Positions 40,901 through 49,898 of a stretch of 64,000 nucleotides of DNA are shown here, in pieces. This DNA is from Diplolepis rosae (taxonomy: Eukaryota > Arthropoda > Insecta > Hymenoptera > Diplolepididae): NCBI GenBank assembly GCA_030998225.1, contig JAPYXD010000726.1:682001-746000 (forward strand), in the 5' to 3' direction. Below the pieces are notes generated by a model. It worked only from the letters and a program-made list of their open reading frames with translations, was not told the DNA's origin and ran no database searches. Positions within the stretch are counted from its first letter, which is position 1. Each line of letters begins with the position of its first letter. A program made the translations under genes and the position numbers.

Positions 40901-43344
40901 CCATGTAGGGGTGCATTTTGATGTTAAGGGTTGGAGCCCAAAAATCGATATGGACATATTTGAAGAGCCCAAAAATCATAGAGTCCTACTAGACCATAAA
41001 GTTTGTAAAAAGAACAATTTTAGTGAAAGTCGTCTCTACATGGCCTTGTAGGGGTGTATTTCGGTGTTAAGGGTTGGAGCCCAAAAATCGATATGGACAT
41101 ATTTGAAGAGCCCAAAAATCATAGAGTCTTCCTAGACGATAAAGTTTGCAGAAAGATCAATTTTAGTGAAAGTCGTCTCCACATGGCCATGTAGGGTTGT
41201 ATTTCGGTGTTAAGGGTTGGGGCCTGAAAATCGGTATAGACATATTTGAAGAGTCCAAAAATCATAGAGCCTTCTTAGACCATAAAGTTTGCAATAGGAT
41301 CAATTTTAGTGAATGTCGTCTCTACATGGCCATGTAGGGGTGCATTTCGGTGTTAAGGGTTGGAGCCCAAAAATCGATATGGACATATTTGAAGAGCCCA
41401 AAAATCATAGAGTCTTCCTAGACCATAAAGTTTGTAAAAAGATCAATTTTAGTGAAAGTCGTCTCTACATGGCCTTGTAGGGGTGAATTTCGGTGTTAAG
41501 GGTTGGAGCCCAAAAATCGATATGGACATATTTGAAGAGCCCAAAAATCATAGAGTCTTCCTAGACCATAAAGTTTGTAGAAAGATCAATTTTAGTGGAA
41601 GTCGTCTCTACATGGCCATGTAGTGGTGCATTTTGACGTTAAGGGTTGGAGCCCAAAAATCGATATGGACATATTTGAAGAACCCAAAAATCATAGGGTC
41701 CTACTAGACCATAAAGTTTGTAAAAAGATCAATTTTAGTGAAAGGCGTCTCTACATGGCCATGTAGGGGTGCATTTCGGTGTTAAGGGTTGGAGCCCAAA
41801 AATCGATATGGACATATTTGAAGAGCCCAAAAATCATAGAGTCTTCCTAGACCATAAGGTTTGCAGAAAGATCAATTTTAGTGAAAGTCGTCTCCACATG
41901 GCCATGTGGGGGTGTATTTTGGTGTTAAGGGTTGAAGCCGAAAAATCGAAATAGACAGATTTGAAGAGCCCAAAAATCATAGATTCTTCCCAGACCATAA
42001 AGTTTGTAAAAAGATCAATTTTAGTGAAAGGTGTCTCTACATGGCCTTGTAGGGGTGAATTTCGGTGTTAAGGGTTGGAGCCCGAAAATCGATATGGACA
42101 TATTTGAAGAGCCCAAAAATCATAGAGTCTTCCTAGACCATAAAGTTTGCAAAAAGATCACTTTTAGTGAAAGTCGTCTCTACATGGCCATGTAGGGGTG
42201 TATTTCGGTGTTAAGGGTTGAAGCCCAAAAATCGAAATAGACACATTTGAAGAGCCCAAAAATCATAGATTCTTCCCAGACCATAAAGTTTGCAAAAAGA
42301 TCACTTTTAGTGAAAGTCGTCTCCACATGGCCATGTAGGGGTGTATTTCGGTGGTAAGGGTTGGAGCCTAAAAATCGGTATAGACAGATTTGAAGAGTCC
42401 AAAAATCATAGAGTCCTACTAGACCATAAAGTTTGCAAAAAGATCACTTTTAGTGAAAGTCGTCTCTACATGGCCATGTAGGGGTGCATTTCGTGGTTAA
42501 GGGTTGGAGCCCAAAAATCGATATGGGTATTTTTGGATAGCCCAAAAATCATAGAGTCTTCCAAGAGCATTAAATTTTCAAAAAGAAAAATTTTAATCAA
42601 AGTCGTCTCTACATGGCCATGCAGGGGTGCATTTCGTGGTTAAGGGTTGGAGCTCAAAAATCGATATGGACATATTTGAAGAGCTCAAAAATCATAGAGT
42701 CTTCCAAGACCATAAAATTTGCAAAAAGAAAAATTTTAGGGAAAGTCGTCTCTACATGGCCATTTAGGGGTGAATTTCGGTGTTAAGGGTTGGAGCCCAA
42801 AAATCGATATTGACATATTTGAAGAGCCCAGAAATCATAGAGTCTTCCTAGACCATAAAGTTTGTAGAAAGATCAATTTTAGTGAAAGTCGTCTCTACAT
42901 GGCCATGTAGGGGTGCATTTTGACGTTAAGGGTTGGAGCCCAAAAATCGGAATAGACTTATTTGAAGAGTCCAAAAATCATAGAGTCCTACTAGACCATA
43001 AAGTTTGCAAAAAGATCAATTTTAGTGAAAGTCGTCTCTACATGGCCATGTAGGGGTGCATTTCGTGGTTAAGGGTTGGAGCCCAAAAATCGATATGGGT
43101 ATTTTTGGATAGCCCAAAAATCATAGAGTCTTCCAAGAGCATTAAATTTTCAAAAAGAAAAATTTTAATCAAAGTCGTCTCTACATGGCCATGTAGGGGT
43201 GCATTTCGGTGTTAAGGGTTGGAGCCCAAAAATCGTATTGGGTCTTTTCGCAGACCCCAAAAATCATAGAGTCCTACTAGACCATAAAGTTTGTAGAAAG
43301 ATCAATTTAGTGAAAGTCGTCTCTACATGGCCATGTAGGGGTGC
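7924..43344 (+). repeat. SatA satellite array 2 (about 247 monomers of ~143 bp, ~35.4 kb)
   Basis: This is an uninterrupted head-to-tail array. The monomer order is: palindrome CTACATGGCCATGTAG, 'gggtgcatttcggtgttaag', 'ggttg', first 'gagcccaaaaatc', a variable linker, second 'gagcccaaaaatc', 'atagagtcttcctagaccat', 'aaagtttg', then 'aaaagatcaattttagtgaa'. Linker variants include gatatgggtattttcgaa, gatatggacatatttgaa, gaaatagacacatttgaa, ggtatagacatatttgaa and a 'ccaaataatccatatggg' form. Monomers differ by roughly 5-15%. No transposon insertion, gene or foreign sequence interrupts it. The many 60-100-codon open frames are by-products: the 143-bp period rotates frames, and such frames occur on both strands. 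Confidence 0.98.
12956..13040 (+). repeat. Diagnostic SatA variant monomer (first of three)
   Basis: A rare monomer form has 'gatgaattccacacc' in place of 'gagtcttcctagacc', 'aaagcttgc', and 'ctaaatggatatgaagg' in place of the palindrome. The same variant recurs at 14958 and 18961, which are 2002 and 4003 bp further on (14 and 28 monomers). It marks block duplication within the array. Confidence 0.85.
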
Positions 43345-43545
43345 AGTTTATTTTTAATTTATTCAAATTTTTGTATAGTGGAGGTGCTAGCTTTATGTAA
43401 GCTAGCACCACCACAAGAAATTTGATTTTCTGTAAAAAGTAAAGGAGCCCAAAATTTTTTATCGGTTCCCAAAAAAAGCCCAAAATTCTAAGCTATAATT
43501 GATAGTGGATTTCCGATGTGGAGGTGCCACCTTAACGGACCTGTA
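43345..43545 (+). repeat. Hairpin module, copy 3, at the right edge of SatA array 2
   Basis: The last SatA monomer breaks off in 'ggggtgcag' and passes directly into 'tttatttttaatttatt', the start of the module seen at 6535. GGTGCTAGCTT (43383-43393) and AAGCTAGCACC (43399-43409) form a perfect 11-bp stem with a 5-base loop. Beyond it are 'ggagcccaaaat', 'aaaaaaagcccaaaattct' and a terminal 'gtggaggtgccacc'. Confidence 0.75.
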
Positions 43546-44520
43546 AATGTTGTAATATCACATACTTTTTATGTGAATACACAGTATTTTGTCTTCATAG
43601 ATTACTGTACGCAGCTCGCATGAATTTTGAGCAGTTATTACTCGAGTTTCTAAGTTCAACTATTTGAACAGCCACAATTGTCAAACACTGGTCTCTTTCG
43701 AGTGCATGGCACCACTTATTTCTCTCCGTGCAGACAAATGGGGAATGAAATAAAATCCGAAACTTGTACCAGAACATTAACGTGGGCTATCACAGCTCAC
43801 TAAATTAAAATTTTTAATTTGTGTCTGTACAAATGCAACCCCGCATACACCTAAACCAATGATAGATATTATTTCCTACAATGAAAACCAGATGATAATC
43901 GCTTTGTCGTAAAAATTATTGCATGTAAGCGACAGCCAACCAACGATCGATCAATACAGACACTCTTGTACCTCCCTGTGTTTCTCTCATTTGAATGTAC
44001 ATTTTCGCTATGGCTGACAAATAATAACAAAAAATAAGGTGAATTTTCAAATTTCGCGGGCTATCTACATTCGATTTTGTGTGCTATTTTGTTGTGCTTA
44101 TATTTACTTATATTTTGTTGTGCTATTTCCATTCCACTTTGTCGATCATTTTTATCATCACAGCTGTTTTTGGACCTCCAGGACGTGGTGCGTTTTCGAA
44201 GCTTGTTCTACCACGTTAGAATTTATTTATTCAAACTTGTTTGGTTTCAGATGAATGACAGGAGTCATCCAATGTAGGCAAAATTCTTTCATAGATTTCC
44301 TTCGCGATTTTCCCTTCTGATAAAAAGAATTGAATCCCACCACGAATTGTAATTTTTAAAATTTTGTATTATTACTCAAGACGATTGTGTTTTAGCAACT
44401 GACAAACAACAAATTGGTGGCAAAATGACTTGTGAACATAGGATATTCATCCATACAAATTTGGCTTTATGGCCATATATACACATGTCGCTGTCAGCCT
44501 ATATTAATATGCGAATCAAG
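43546..44520. other. Unrecognised AT-rich DNA
   Basis: Several short open frames occur on both strands (longest about 70 codons), including two overlapping plus-strand frames at 44039-44277. None shows a recognisable motif or an intron/exon signal that I trust. I see no repeat or RNA gene. Confidence 0.45.
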
Positions 44521-44730
44521 TTACTCAACATTATCCGAAGTCACTAGTCACGTATCAGATAGGATACGTTTCCGCCAGGTGTCCTCGAAGATCATTTTAA
44601 TTAATTCGAATTCGAAGAATTTGAAATCTTTCTGTGGAGAAGAGACGCTTTCGACTATGCCAGGATTCACGCCCGGGTCTTTCGGTTGCCGGTCAACTGC
44701 TCTATCCAATTGTTCTACACAGGCGTCTTC
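44521..44730 (-). mobile_element. tRNA-derived SINE, copy A
   Basis: On the minus strand a tRNA-like head shows an A-box-like segment (TAGAACAATTGGATAGAGC, about 44699-44717), a GTTGACCGGCAAC hairpin in the anticodon-arm position, and a B-box-like 'GGCGTGAATCCTGG' (about 44660-44673). The body follows with 'gtcgaaagcgtctctt', 'ccacagaaagat', 'gaggacacctg' and 'cgtatcctatctgatacg' (a stem-loop). The body recurs at 53167-53367 on the plus strand without the head. Having a tRNA-like pol III promoter plus a body shared between loci is the definition of a tRNA SINE. The cloverleaf is imperfect, so this is not a working tRNA gene. Confidence 0.7.
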
Positions 44731-44735
44731 TTTCT

Positions 44736-45540
44736 AATAGTAAACCCTATTTGCCTCATTTTCGAACGATATTATATTAAAATATAATTCATTTTTAGGA
44801 TTTACTCTACCGAAAAGTTTCTCAGTATCAAACTAGGATGCATCAGCAACAAAGAGTCTCAAGATAATAAATGACCGCTTATTCCGAAGCAAATGACTAC
44901 TCCTTCATAGTGATTCAACCTTCCACTCACGAAAATTTTTTGTATTTATGATACTTCGTAGCATCTCCCCAAAATTGCAATTTTTAAGCAATTCAACCGG
45001 AATTATTTCAAAAATATAACGTGATGAGAAAATTTCGTAACAAAATTTAGATTCTGTGCATCGGACCACGATTCTTATACGTTTTTGGGGTCGCTGAATC
45101 GAAATCCGGGGCCTGTTTGACCTCAAAAAGATTAAGGGCAAAGTCATTTCAAGGTTAAAGTTTATTTATCAAATGGAAACGCGTTTTTACCTCGGATTCT
45201 GAAAGAGCGGGATATTTTACGTTCGCATGTGATTTATCCTATGGACAAAAATGACCTTTAAAAATCATCAGCAGGTCGGATTACTCTCTCAAATTAATTT
45301 GACTTAGTTCGAAAATAATTCTTATTGAGAAATCTATGAATTACAAATTTTCATCGAGTACGGTTTAGTCTCGTTTTAGCGTTTTCCAAAACTCTGGGAA
45401 AAAGGATACTTCTTTGTTATTATACACGGTGACCAATTTGAATCTATGTTGATTTTTATGTTTAAATTATTATGTAATGCCAGTCTTTTCTTATATTCTT
45501 TTATTTAATGACTAATTAAGAAATATTTACAAGAGCACAT
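44736..45540. other. Unrecognised AT-rich DNA
   Basis: Contains an 80-codon minus-strand open frame (44905-45147) with no recognisable domain. I see nothing else that I can support. Confidence 0.4.
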
Positions 45541-45757
45541 TGTGTGCTAGTATACAAAAATGGCTGTACTGTTATCGACAGCGCTGTACTAGCTCTGACC
45601 AAAATACGACAACAATTCATTACATTAGCAGCCGCGGCCGTCATTCGCTCGCTGTGTATTGTGTATATGCGTAAGAGATGCGTGTGCACTCTCAGTAATA
45701 GTAGATGTATTTACTTTAGCAAACGTTATGAATTTACTCAATTTATATTATATTTCA
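45541..45757 (-). repeat. Copia 3' LTR
   Basis: A 217-bp block beginning TGTGTGCTA and ending ATATTTCA on the plus strand is repeated in the same orientation at 49690-49898, on the other side of the Copia pol remnant. Shared internal landmarks include 'gtactgttatcgaca', 'tgtactagctctgacc', 'acgacaacaattcattac' and 'gatgtatttactttag'. The short open frame across it is not a gene. Confidence 0.8.
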
Positions 45758-45852
45758 TCACGACCTCTTAAATTTATAACGTTTTAGTGTAGAAATGGTA
45801 GTGTCACCCTCCATATTAATATAATAAAAGATGCTGGTTTGCGATTGCAGTG

Positions 45853-46146
45853 CGAAATTGCACTGCGACTTATATTGGTGAATCTAAGAGAGCATTAGGA
45901 GTTCGTATTAATGAACACAAAAATAAAAAAAAACAGTGAATCCGTAGTCTGTGAACATCAATTGGAATTCAACCACGAATTTGATTGGGAAAATACCAAG
46001 ATTGTTGATTATGTCTCTGACTATCGAAAAAGATTAACATCAGACATGATCCATATAAAATTTAATAAATTTAGTATAAATAAAAAAGAAGACATATTTA
46101 CTTTGAATAGAATTTATTTTTCATCACTTAATAGATTAAATTCATG
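45853..46146 (+). pseudogene. GIY-YIG endonuclease C-terminal fragment of a Penelope-like element
   Basis: Translation from 45856 gives N-C-T-A-T-Y-I-G-E-S-K-R-A-L-G-V-R-I-N-E-H-K, the YIG half of a GIY-YIG nuclease with the conserved arginine of 'LxxRxxEH'. A shift in the A-run near 45920-45930 moves the reading into a second frame (45911-46146). That frame continues NSESVVCEHQLE, FNHEFDWENTKIVD and YRKRLTSDMIHIK, which match the usual downstream pattern of PLE endonucleases (SAVAEH, H-x-FDW, KRxxxEMxxI). The enzyme nicks target DNA for target-primed reverse transcription. Here the reverse transcriptase and the GIY half are absent and the frame is broken, so it is inactive. Confidence 0.85.
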
Positions 46147-46471
46147 ATAGCTTTCCAGCTAATGTCTGTTTACATTTCAAATTCTGTGTTTACAATAACT
46201 GTTGTCAATATTTTAAGTTAACTGTTTGAATGTAATAATTTAGTAGACAAAGTGTCGTCGACTCCATGACATCACGTCATTTTATTAAGTAAATCATGAC
46301 TTTTATTATAATTTTATTTTCTCGACATTACTCATCATGAGTTAAACTTCTTTTAAAAAGGTAACATTTTAACAATTTTGTGTATGTTCTGGATGTTAAG
46401 TTAATTTAATTTTTATTTTTCTTGTGTGTGACAATTTTAATATTTGGTGTTTTTTTTTAATTTAATAAAGC

Positions 46472-46505
46472 CTGATGAGGTTGGCAAACCCATAGCCAAC
46501 GAAAC
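46472..46505 (+). ncRNA. Hammerhead-ribozyme-like core in the PLE tail
   Basis: CTGATGA (46472-46478) and GAAAC (46501-46505) flank a stem made of GTTGGC and GCCAAC around a 9-base loop. This matches the hammerhead core CUGANGA / stem II / GAAA, which is known from Penelope-like elements. One extra G lies between CTGATGA and the stem, or one C has been lost on the other side, so the core is imperfect. I did not find a convincing stem III partner directly upstream. It may work only in a dimeric context, or be a relic. Confidence 0.6.
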
Positions 46506-46628
46506 GTCGCAACAATTTTGACACTATAAAGAGTTTTCTTCTTTATATTTGACCCTCATTGATCGCAAACCAGCATCTTTTTTTATAACGTTTTATTCCA
46601 TTTTTTATTTATTTATTTTTTTTATTTA

Positions 46629-47867
46629 TTATTTGATATTCATCATTTTCCTAAACTTTTCAAATTTTTTCCTGCACAACGATTTAGTAAATACATCTGC
46701 TATATTATCATTTGAGTTAATCTTCACAACATCAATTAAACCTTCTTTTACATGCTCGTGAACAAAATGATAATGTATTTCTATATGTTTAGAGTTCTTA
46801 GTAAAATTTCCGTATTTCGCAATGCTAATCACTCCCGAATTGTCTTCGTACACTTTTATCGGTTCACTCGTATTCATTTTGAACACTTTCATTAATTCAT
46901 TAATAACCTTCATTTCACTTACAGCTTCGGATAACGCAATATATTCCGCGCAATTTTACGCTTTCGTTACACACTTTTGCTTTCGCGATTTCCAAGCTAC
47001 TACGTTGCCATACAATCTTATAATGTAACCGGATGTTGACTTTCTATCGTTTACATCGCCTCCCCAATCTGCGTCAACATAACAGTCAACAATTTCAACA
47101 TTATCATTCTTCTTATAACATAACTTCAAATCTTTTGTTTTCTATAGGTATCTTAATATTCTAAGAGCGTACTTAAAATGAGTTTTGTTTTAACTATTTT
47201 GAAATCTACTTAAATAATTAACACAGTAACTAATGTCTGGTCTATTATTACAACTAATGTATAATAACACACCCAATAAATTTCTGTATTTGATATCTCT
47301 TTCGCAATAGTTAGATTTTTCAATTTTTAACTTTGTTTCCATGGGTGTATTGTATAAGTTGCTACTTTGCAATTTGTACTTTTCCACTAAAGACTCAATA
47401 CATGCTGTTTCACTCAATTCCATTTTATTATTTTCATAATCATACTCAATTTTGATTCCTAAATATTCTTTAATTTTACCTAAATCTTTCATTTTGAAAC
47501 GATCAGACAGTAAATTTTTAACTTTCTCAATTTTATTTTTATTTTTGCAATAAAGTGAAAAATAATCTACGTAATTTACTTGATACAAAGTATTCTCTCC
47601 TTCTCCGTGTACATACACACAAAAATCAATATTGTTTTCCATAAAACCAAGCCTAGTTACAAATTCATCAAAAAAATCAAACCAATCTCTCGGACTTTCG
47701 CTTAAGCCATACATAGATTTTACTAGTTTACATACTCGGTCTGTTCCATCCTCATACCCTTGTGGTTGACGAATGTATACTTCCGTGCTTACTTTACCAT
47801 TCAGAAATGCAGTCTCTACGTCTATCTGTTCTATTATTAAACCATTTTGACAACAAAAGGACATTCA
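46629..47867 (-). pseudogene. Copia reverse transcriptase and RNase H remnant
   Basis: Minus-strand reading from 47864 retains the Copia RT core: IDVETAFLNG with the first catalytic Asp, 'PQGYEDG', 'KSMYGLSESPRDWF', and then NYVDYF where YVDD is expected, so the second catalytic Asp of the pair is Tyr. 'MKDLGKIKEYLGIKI' and 'YRNLLGVLLYIS...RPDISYCVNYLSRF' follow. RNase H continues in frame: 'YALRILRYL', 'YVDADWGGD', 'DRKSTSGYI', 'CAEYIALSEA', 'YEDNSGVISIAK', 'KHIEIHYHFVHEHV' and 'NIADVFTKSL'. In-frame stops occur at about 47190, 47142-47144 and 46956-46958. The RT N-terminal part (about 100 residues in the family) is deleted. The linker ending RYPENECPF is fused directly onto QNGLIIEQIDV near 47845-47865, in different frames. 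Confidence 0.92.
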
Positions 47868-49490
47868 TTTTCAGGATATCTAATGGGACTCTTTTTATTA
47901 CGTGAGGATTTTCTACTAGGACGATTTAAATTTTTATACTTATTTTCATTTATATTCTTTTGTTCAAATTTGTTTTTCTCGGTTTCGTTCTCGTTTTCAA
48001 TCAAAACATTCCCTTTTTCAATCAATTCATTTTGCTCAATTTCATCCAAACTTTTAAAACTGTCATCTGACATATTATTTCCACCCTTATCAATTTTATC
48101 AGTAAATTTCACACCTGAATTAGACTCAACGATTTCTAACTTATTTTCTTTTGTCTCTTTATTTTTACTAGACTTTTCAGTAACTACTGTATCATCAAGA
48201 CTTATATACTTTCCCCTCTTTCGATAAATTCTACGTATCTAGCAAGTATTATTTTACCGTTTATCAACACTCTATAACCAACATCCTCATATTCAAGTAA
48301 AACTCCTACGTCTGCTTTTGTGTCCCACTTTGAGTTTCTTTTTTGTTCTGGCTTTCTAACAAAAACTTTACTACCATATAATCTTAAATTTGCAACACTT
48401 GGCTTTCTTTTAAAAAATATTTCGTAAGGTGTTTTCTTTTCTATTGTGTTGGTTAACGTACGGTTTTTTAAATATGTAGCAGCATATATTATTTCTGGCC
48501 AATATTTTTTATCTACCTGAGCTTCTGCTAATAAGCAACGTGCCATATCCATTATTGTCCTATTATAAAGTTCCGCAGTTCCGTTAAGTTCATGTACATA
48601 TGTTGGGCACTTATTTAGAATTATTCCTCTATCGTTTGTGAATTTATACAGTTGACCTTTTACGTATTCTAACGCGTTATCGCATCTTAATACTTTTACT
48701 TTTTTACCGGTAAAATTTTCACTTGCATTTACAAACTCAATTAAACAACCGTGAACTTCATCTCGTGTTTTAATACAATAAGTTTTTGCTAATTTACTGT
48801 AATCATCGATGAAAGATACAACATATCGTTCACCGTTTAAGCCTGTAGTTTTGAACGGACCACAAATATCGGAATGTATAATTTCAAGTACTTCTTTAGC
48901 TTTAACGCGATTATTTTGGAACGGTAAATTATGCATTTTATTCTCTAAACAAATTTGACATTTCATTAACTCATTTTCTATCTCTTTTGGCAAACCTGTT
49001 GTTACTAGCTGATGTTTACATAGAGTATTTAAATAATTAAAATTCACATGGCCTAAAATTCTATGATATTTTTCTTTCTCACTCATTTTATTTTCAGAAA
49101 TTCCAGTATTGTTTGATAAATGTTTAATTTTCAAAAAACTTTTCATTGAATAAATATTATTCTCTTTGTAAACTATTGTTGTTAAATTACCAATTTCATT
49201 TAAAATTCTCGATTCATTACCTTTCGAAATAATAGTACTATTGTCTGTAATTTTTCCATAACTTATTAAATTGTTGCTCATGTCTTTTGCATAATAAATA
49301 TTTTTAATATCAACTCTATTTAATTTTTCAAATGCTTCAAAAAAACTAACCACGTTTCCTATTTTAGTTGCTTAGACTGACCTTTTATCCCCCAAATAAA
49401 CATTAATCGGTTCTTTCAAATCAATACAATTTTCATAATAATTAGCATCATTTATAATGTAATCAGTGCAACCGCTATCTAATATCCAAT
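47837..49490 (-). pseudogene. Copia protease-integrase remnant with RT linker
   Basis: The aspartic protease motif WILDSGCTDYI is readable at about 49450-49490. An in-frame stop follows at 49372-49374. The main open stretch (48202-49353) then gives the GAG-pre-integrase/integrase. The zinc-binding set is H97, H102, C132 and C135 (YHRILGHV...CQICLENK), and the catalytic triad is D162 (HSDICGPF), D225 (RCDNALEY) and E261 (GTAELYNRT), all present. The integrase tail 'YVEFIERGESI' runs into a stop. A one-base shift near 48205 recovers ISLDDTVVTEK, leading to the basic linker RPSRKSSRNKKSPIRYPENE (about 47855-47914) that joins integrase to reverse transcriptase in Copia. Integrase inserts the cDNA, but this copy cannot make a fused polyprotein. 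Confidence 0.92.
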
Positions 49491-49518
49491 TTATTTAAGA
49501 CATTTTCAACTGCGACGT

Positions 49519-49675
49519 GTGGTCACTGTAACCAGAAATAGGAAATCGTATTGAATCTGGTTATTGCAACCAGTTTTCAGGTTATTGTTACGGGATCGTT
49601 TGTCACCCAGACTGTGCTTTGTAGTACTAGTGACCATATTCAATTCAACCAGATTTTTCTGGTTAATGTAACCAC
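49519..49675. mobile_element. Possible small MITE inside the Copia 5' region
   Basis: GTGGTCACTGTAACCAGAAAT (49519-49539) is imperfectly mirrored by the reverse complement of 49654-49675 (GTGGTTACATTAACCAGAAAA). The interior has further 'aaccag/ctggtt' words. It sits where gag and the primer-binding region of the Copia copy would be, so it may mark the lesion that removed gag. The target duplication is unclear. Confidence 0.4.
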
Positions 49676-49689
49676 GACTTATTTCTCAC

Positions 49690-49898
49690 TGTGTGCTAAA
49701 ATGCTTGTACTGTTATCGACAACGCTGTACTAGCTCTGACCAAAATACGACAACAATTCATTACATTAGCAGCCACGGCCGTCGCTCGCTCGCTGTGTAT
49801 TGTGTATATGGGTAAGAGGTGCGTGCGCACTCTTAGTAATAGCAGATGTATTTACTTTAGAAAACGTTATAAATTTACTCAATTTATATTATATTTCA
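49690..49898 (-). repeat. Copia 5' LTR
   Basis: The 209-bp partner of 45541-45757 has the same TGTGTGCTA start and ATATTTCA end on the plus strand. It differs mainly by small indels and scattered substitutions, so the two LTRs have diverged noticeably and the insertion is not recent. No clear tRNA-complementary primer-binding site is visible next to it, perhaps because of the element at 49519-49675. Confidence 0.8.

Larger units (their letters stand above)
45787..46581 (+). mobile_element. 5'-truncated Penelope-like element (PLE), 3' end
   Basis: The insert is flanked by a 14-bp direct repeat TTTATAACGTTTTA (45773-45786 and 46582-46595), fitting the variable 8-15-bp target duplications of Penelope elements. 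It encodes the C-terminal part of a GIY-YIG endonuclease, followed by an untranslated tail with a hammerhead-like motif. A 20-bp perfect inverted repeat ('agatgctggtttgcgat' core) sits near both ends (45826-45845 and 46562-46581). The insertion lies between the Copia 3' LTR and the pol stop codon, so it is younger than the Copia copy. Confidence 0.85.
45541..49898 (-). mobile_element. Degenerate Ty1/Copia LTR retrotransposon
   Basis: Two direct repeats of ~210 bp with TG...CA ends flank a minus-strand Copia pol remnant, ordered protease, integrase, reverse transcriptase, RNase H, as in Copia. Without the nested Penelope fragment (45787-46581) and a probable ~157-bp MITE (49519-49675) only about 3.4 kb remains, whereas autonomous Copia elements are nearer 5 kb. 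No gag is recognisable. Multiple stops, a frameshift, an internal reverse transcriptase deletion and a changed catalytic motif show the copy is dead. The flanks give no convincing 5-bp target duplication, probably because the right flank abuts another element. Confidence 0.85.

Noticed and set aside
997..42000. Many 60-101-codon open frames inside the SatA arrays on both strands, some repeated with identical proteins
   Set aside because: They follow the 143-bp tandem unit, rotate frame every copy, occur on both strands and show no coding constraint. Identical ones simply mark duplicated blocks.
1..43344. SatA as a CRISPR-like array
   Set aside because: Units are contiguous full-length tandem monomers without short conserved repeats separated by unique spacers, and the context is a eukaryotic transposon landscape.
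7924..43344. CENP-B box in SatA ('tttcggtgttaaggg')
   Set aside because: Only about six of the nine essential bases of the box fit; the central A and part of the CGGG are wrong.
7924..43344. Hammerhead ribozyme in SatA, as in some animal satellites
   Set aside because: No CTGANGA...GAAA core occurs on either strand of the consensus monomer.
7924..43344. Telomere-like 'ttaaggg' words in SatA
   Set aside because: They occur once per monomer and are not tandem (TTAGG)n or (TTAGGG)n.
43595..44277. Short open frames at 43595-43777 (minus) and 44039-44277 (plus) as host genes
   Set aside because: No motif, no supporting exon structure and low-complexity AT-rich context.
44655..44727. Functional tRNA gene on the minus strand
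   Set aside because: A- and B-box-like segments are present, but the acceptor and anticodon arms do not pair properly and the body matches a repeat. It is a SINE head.
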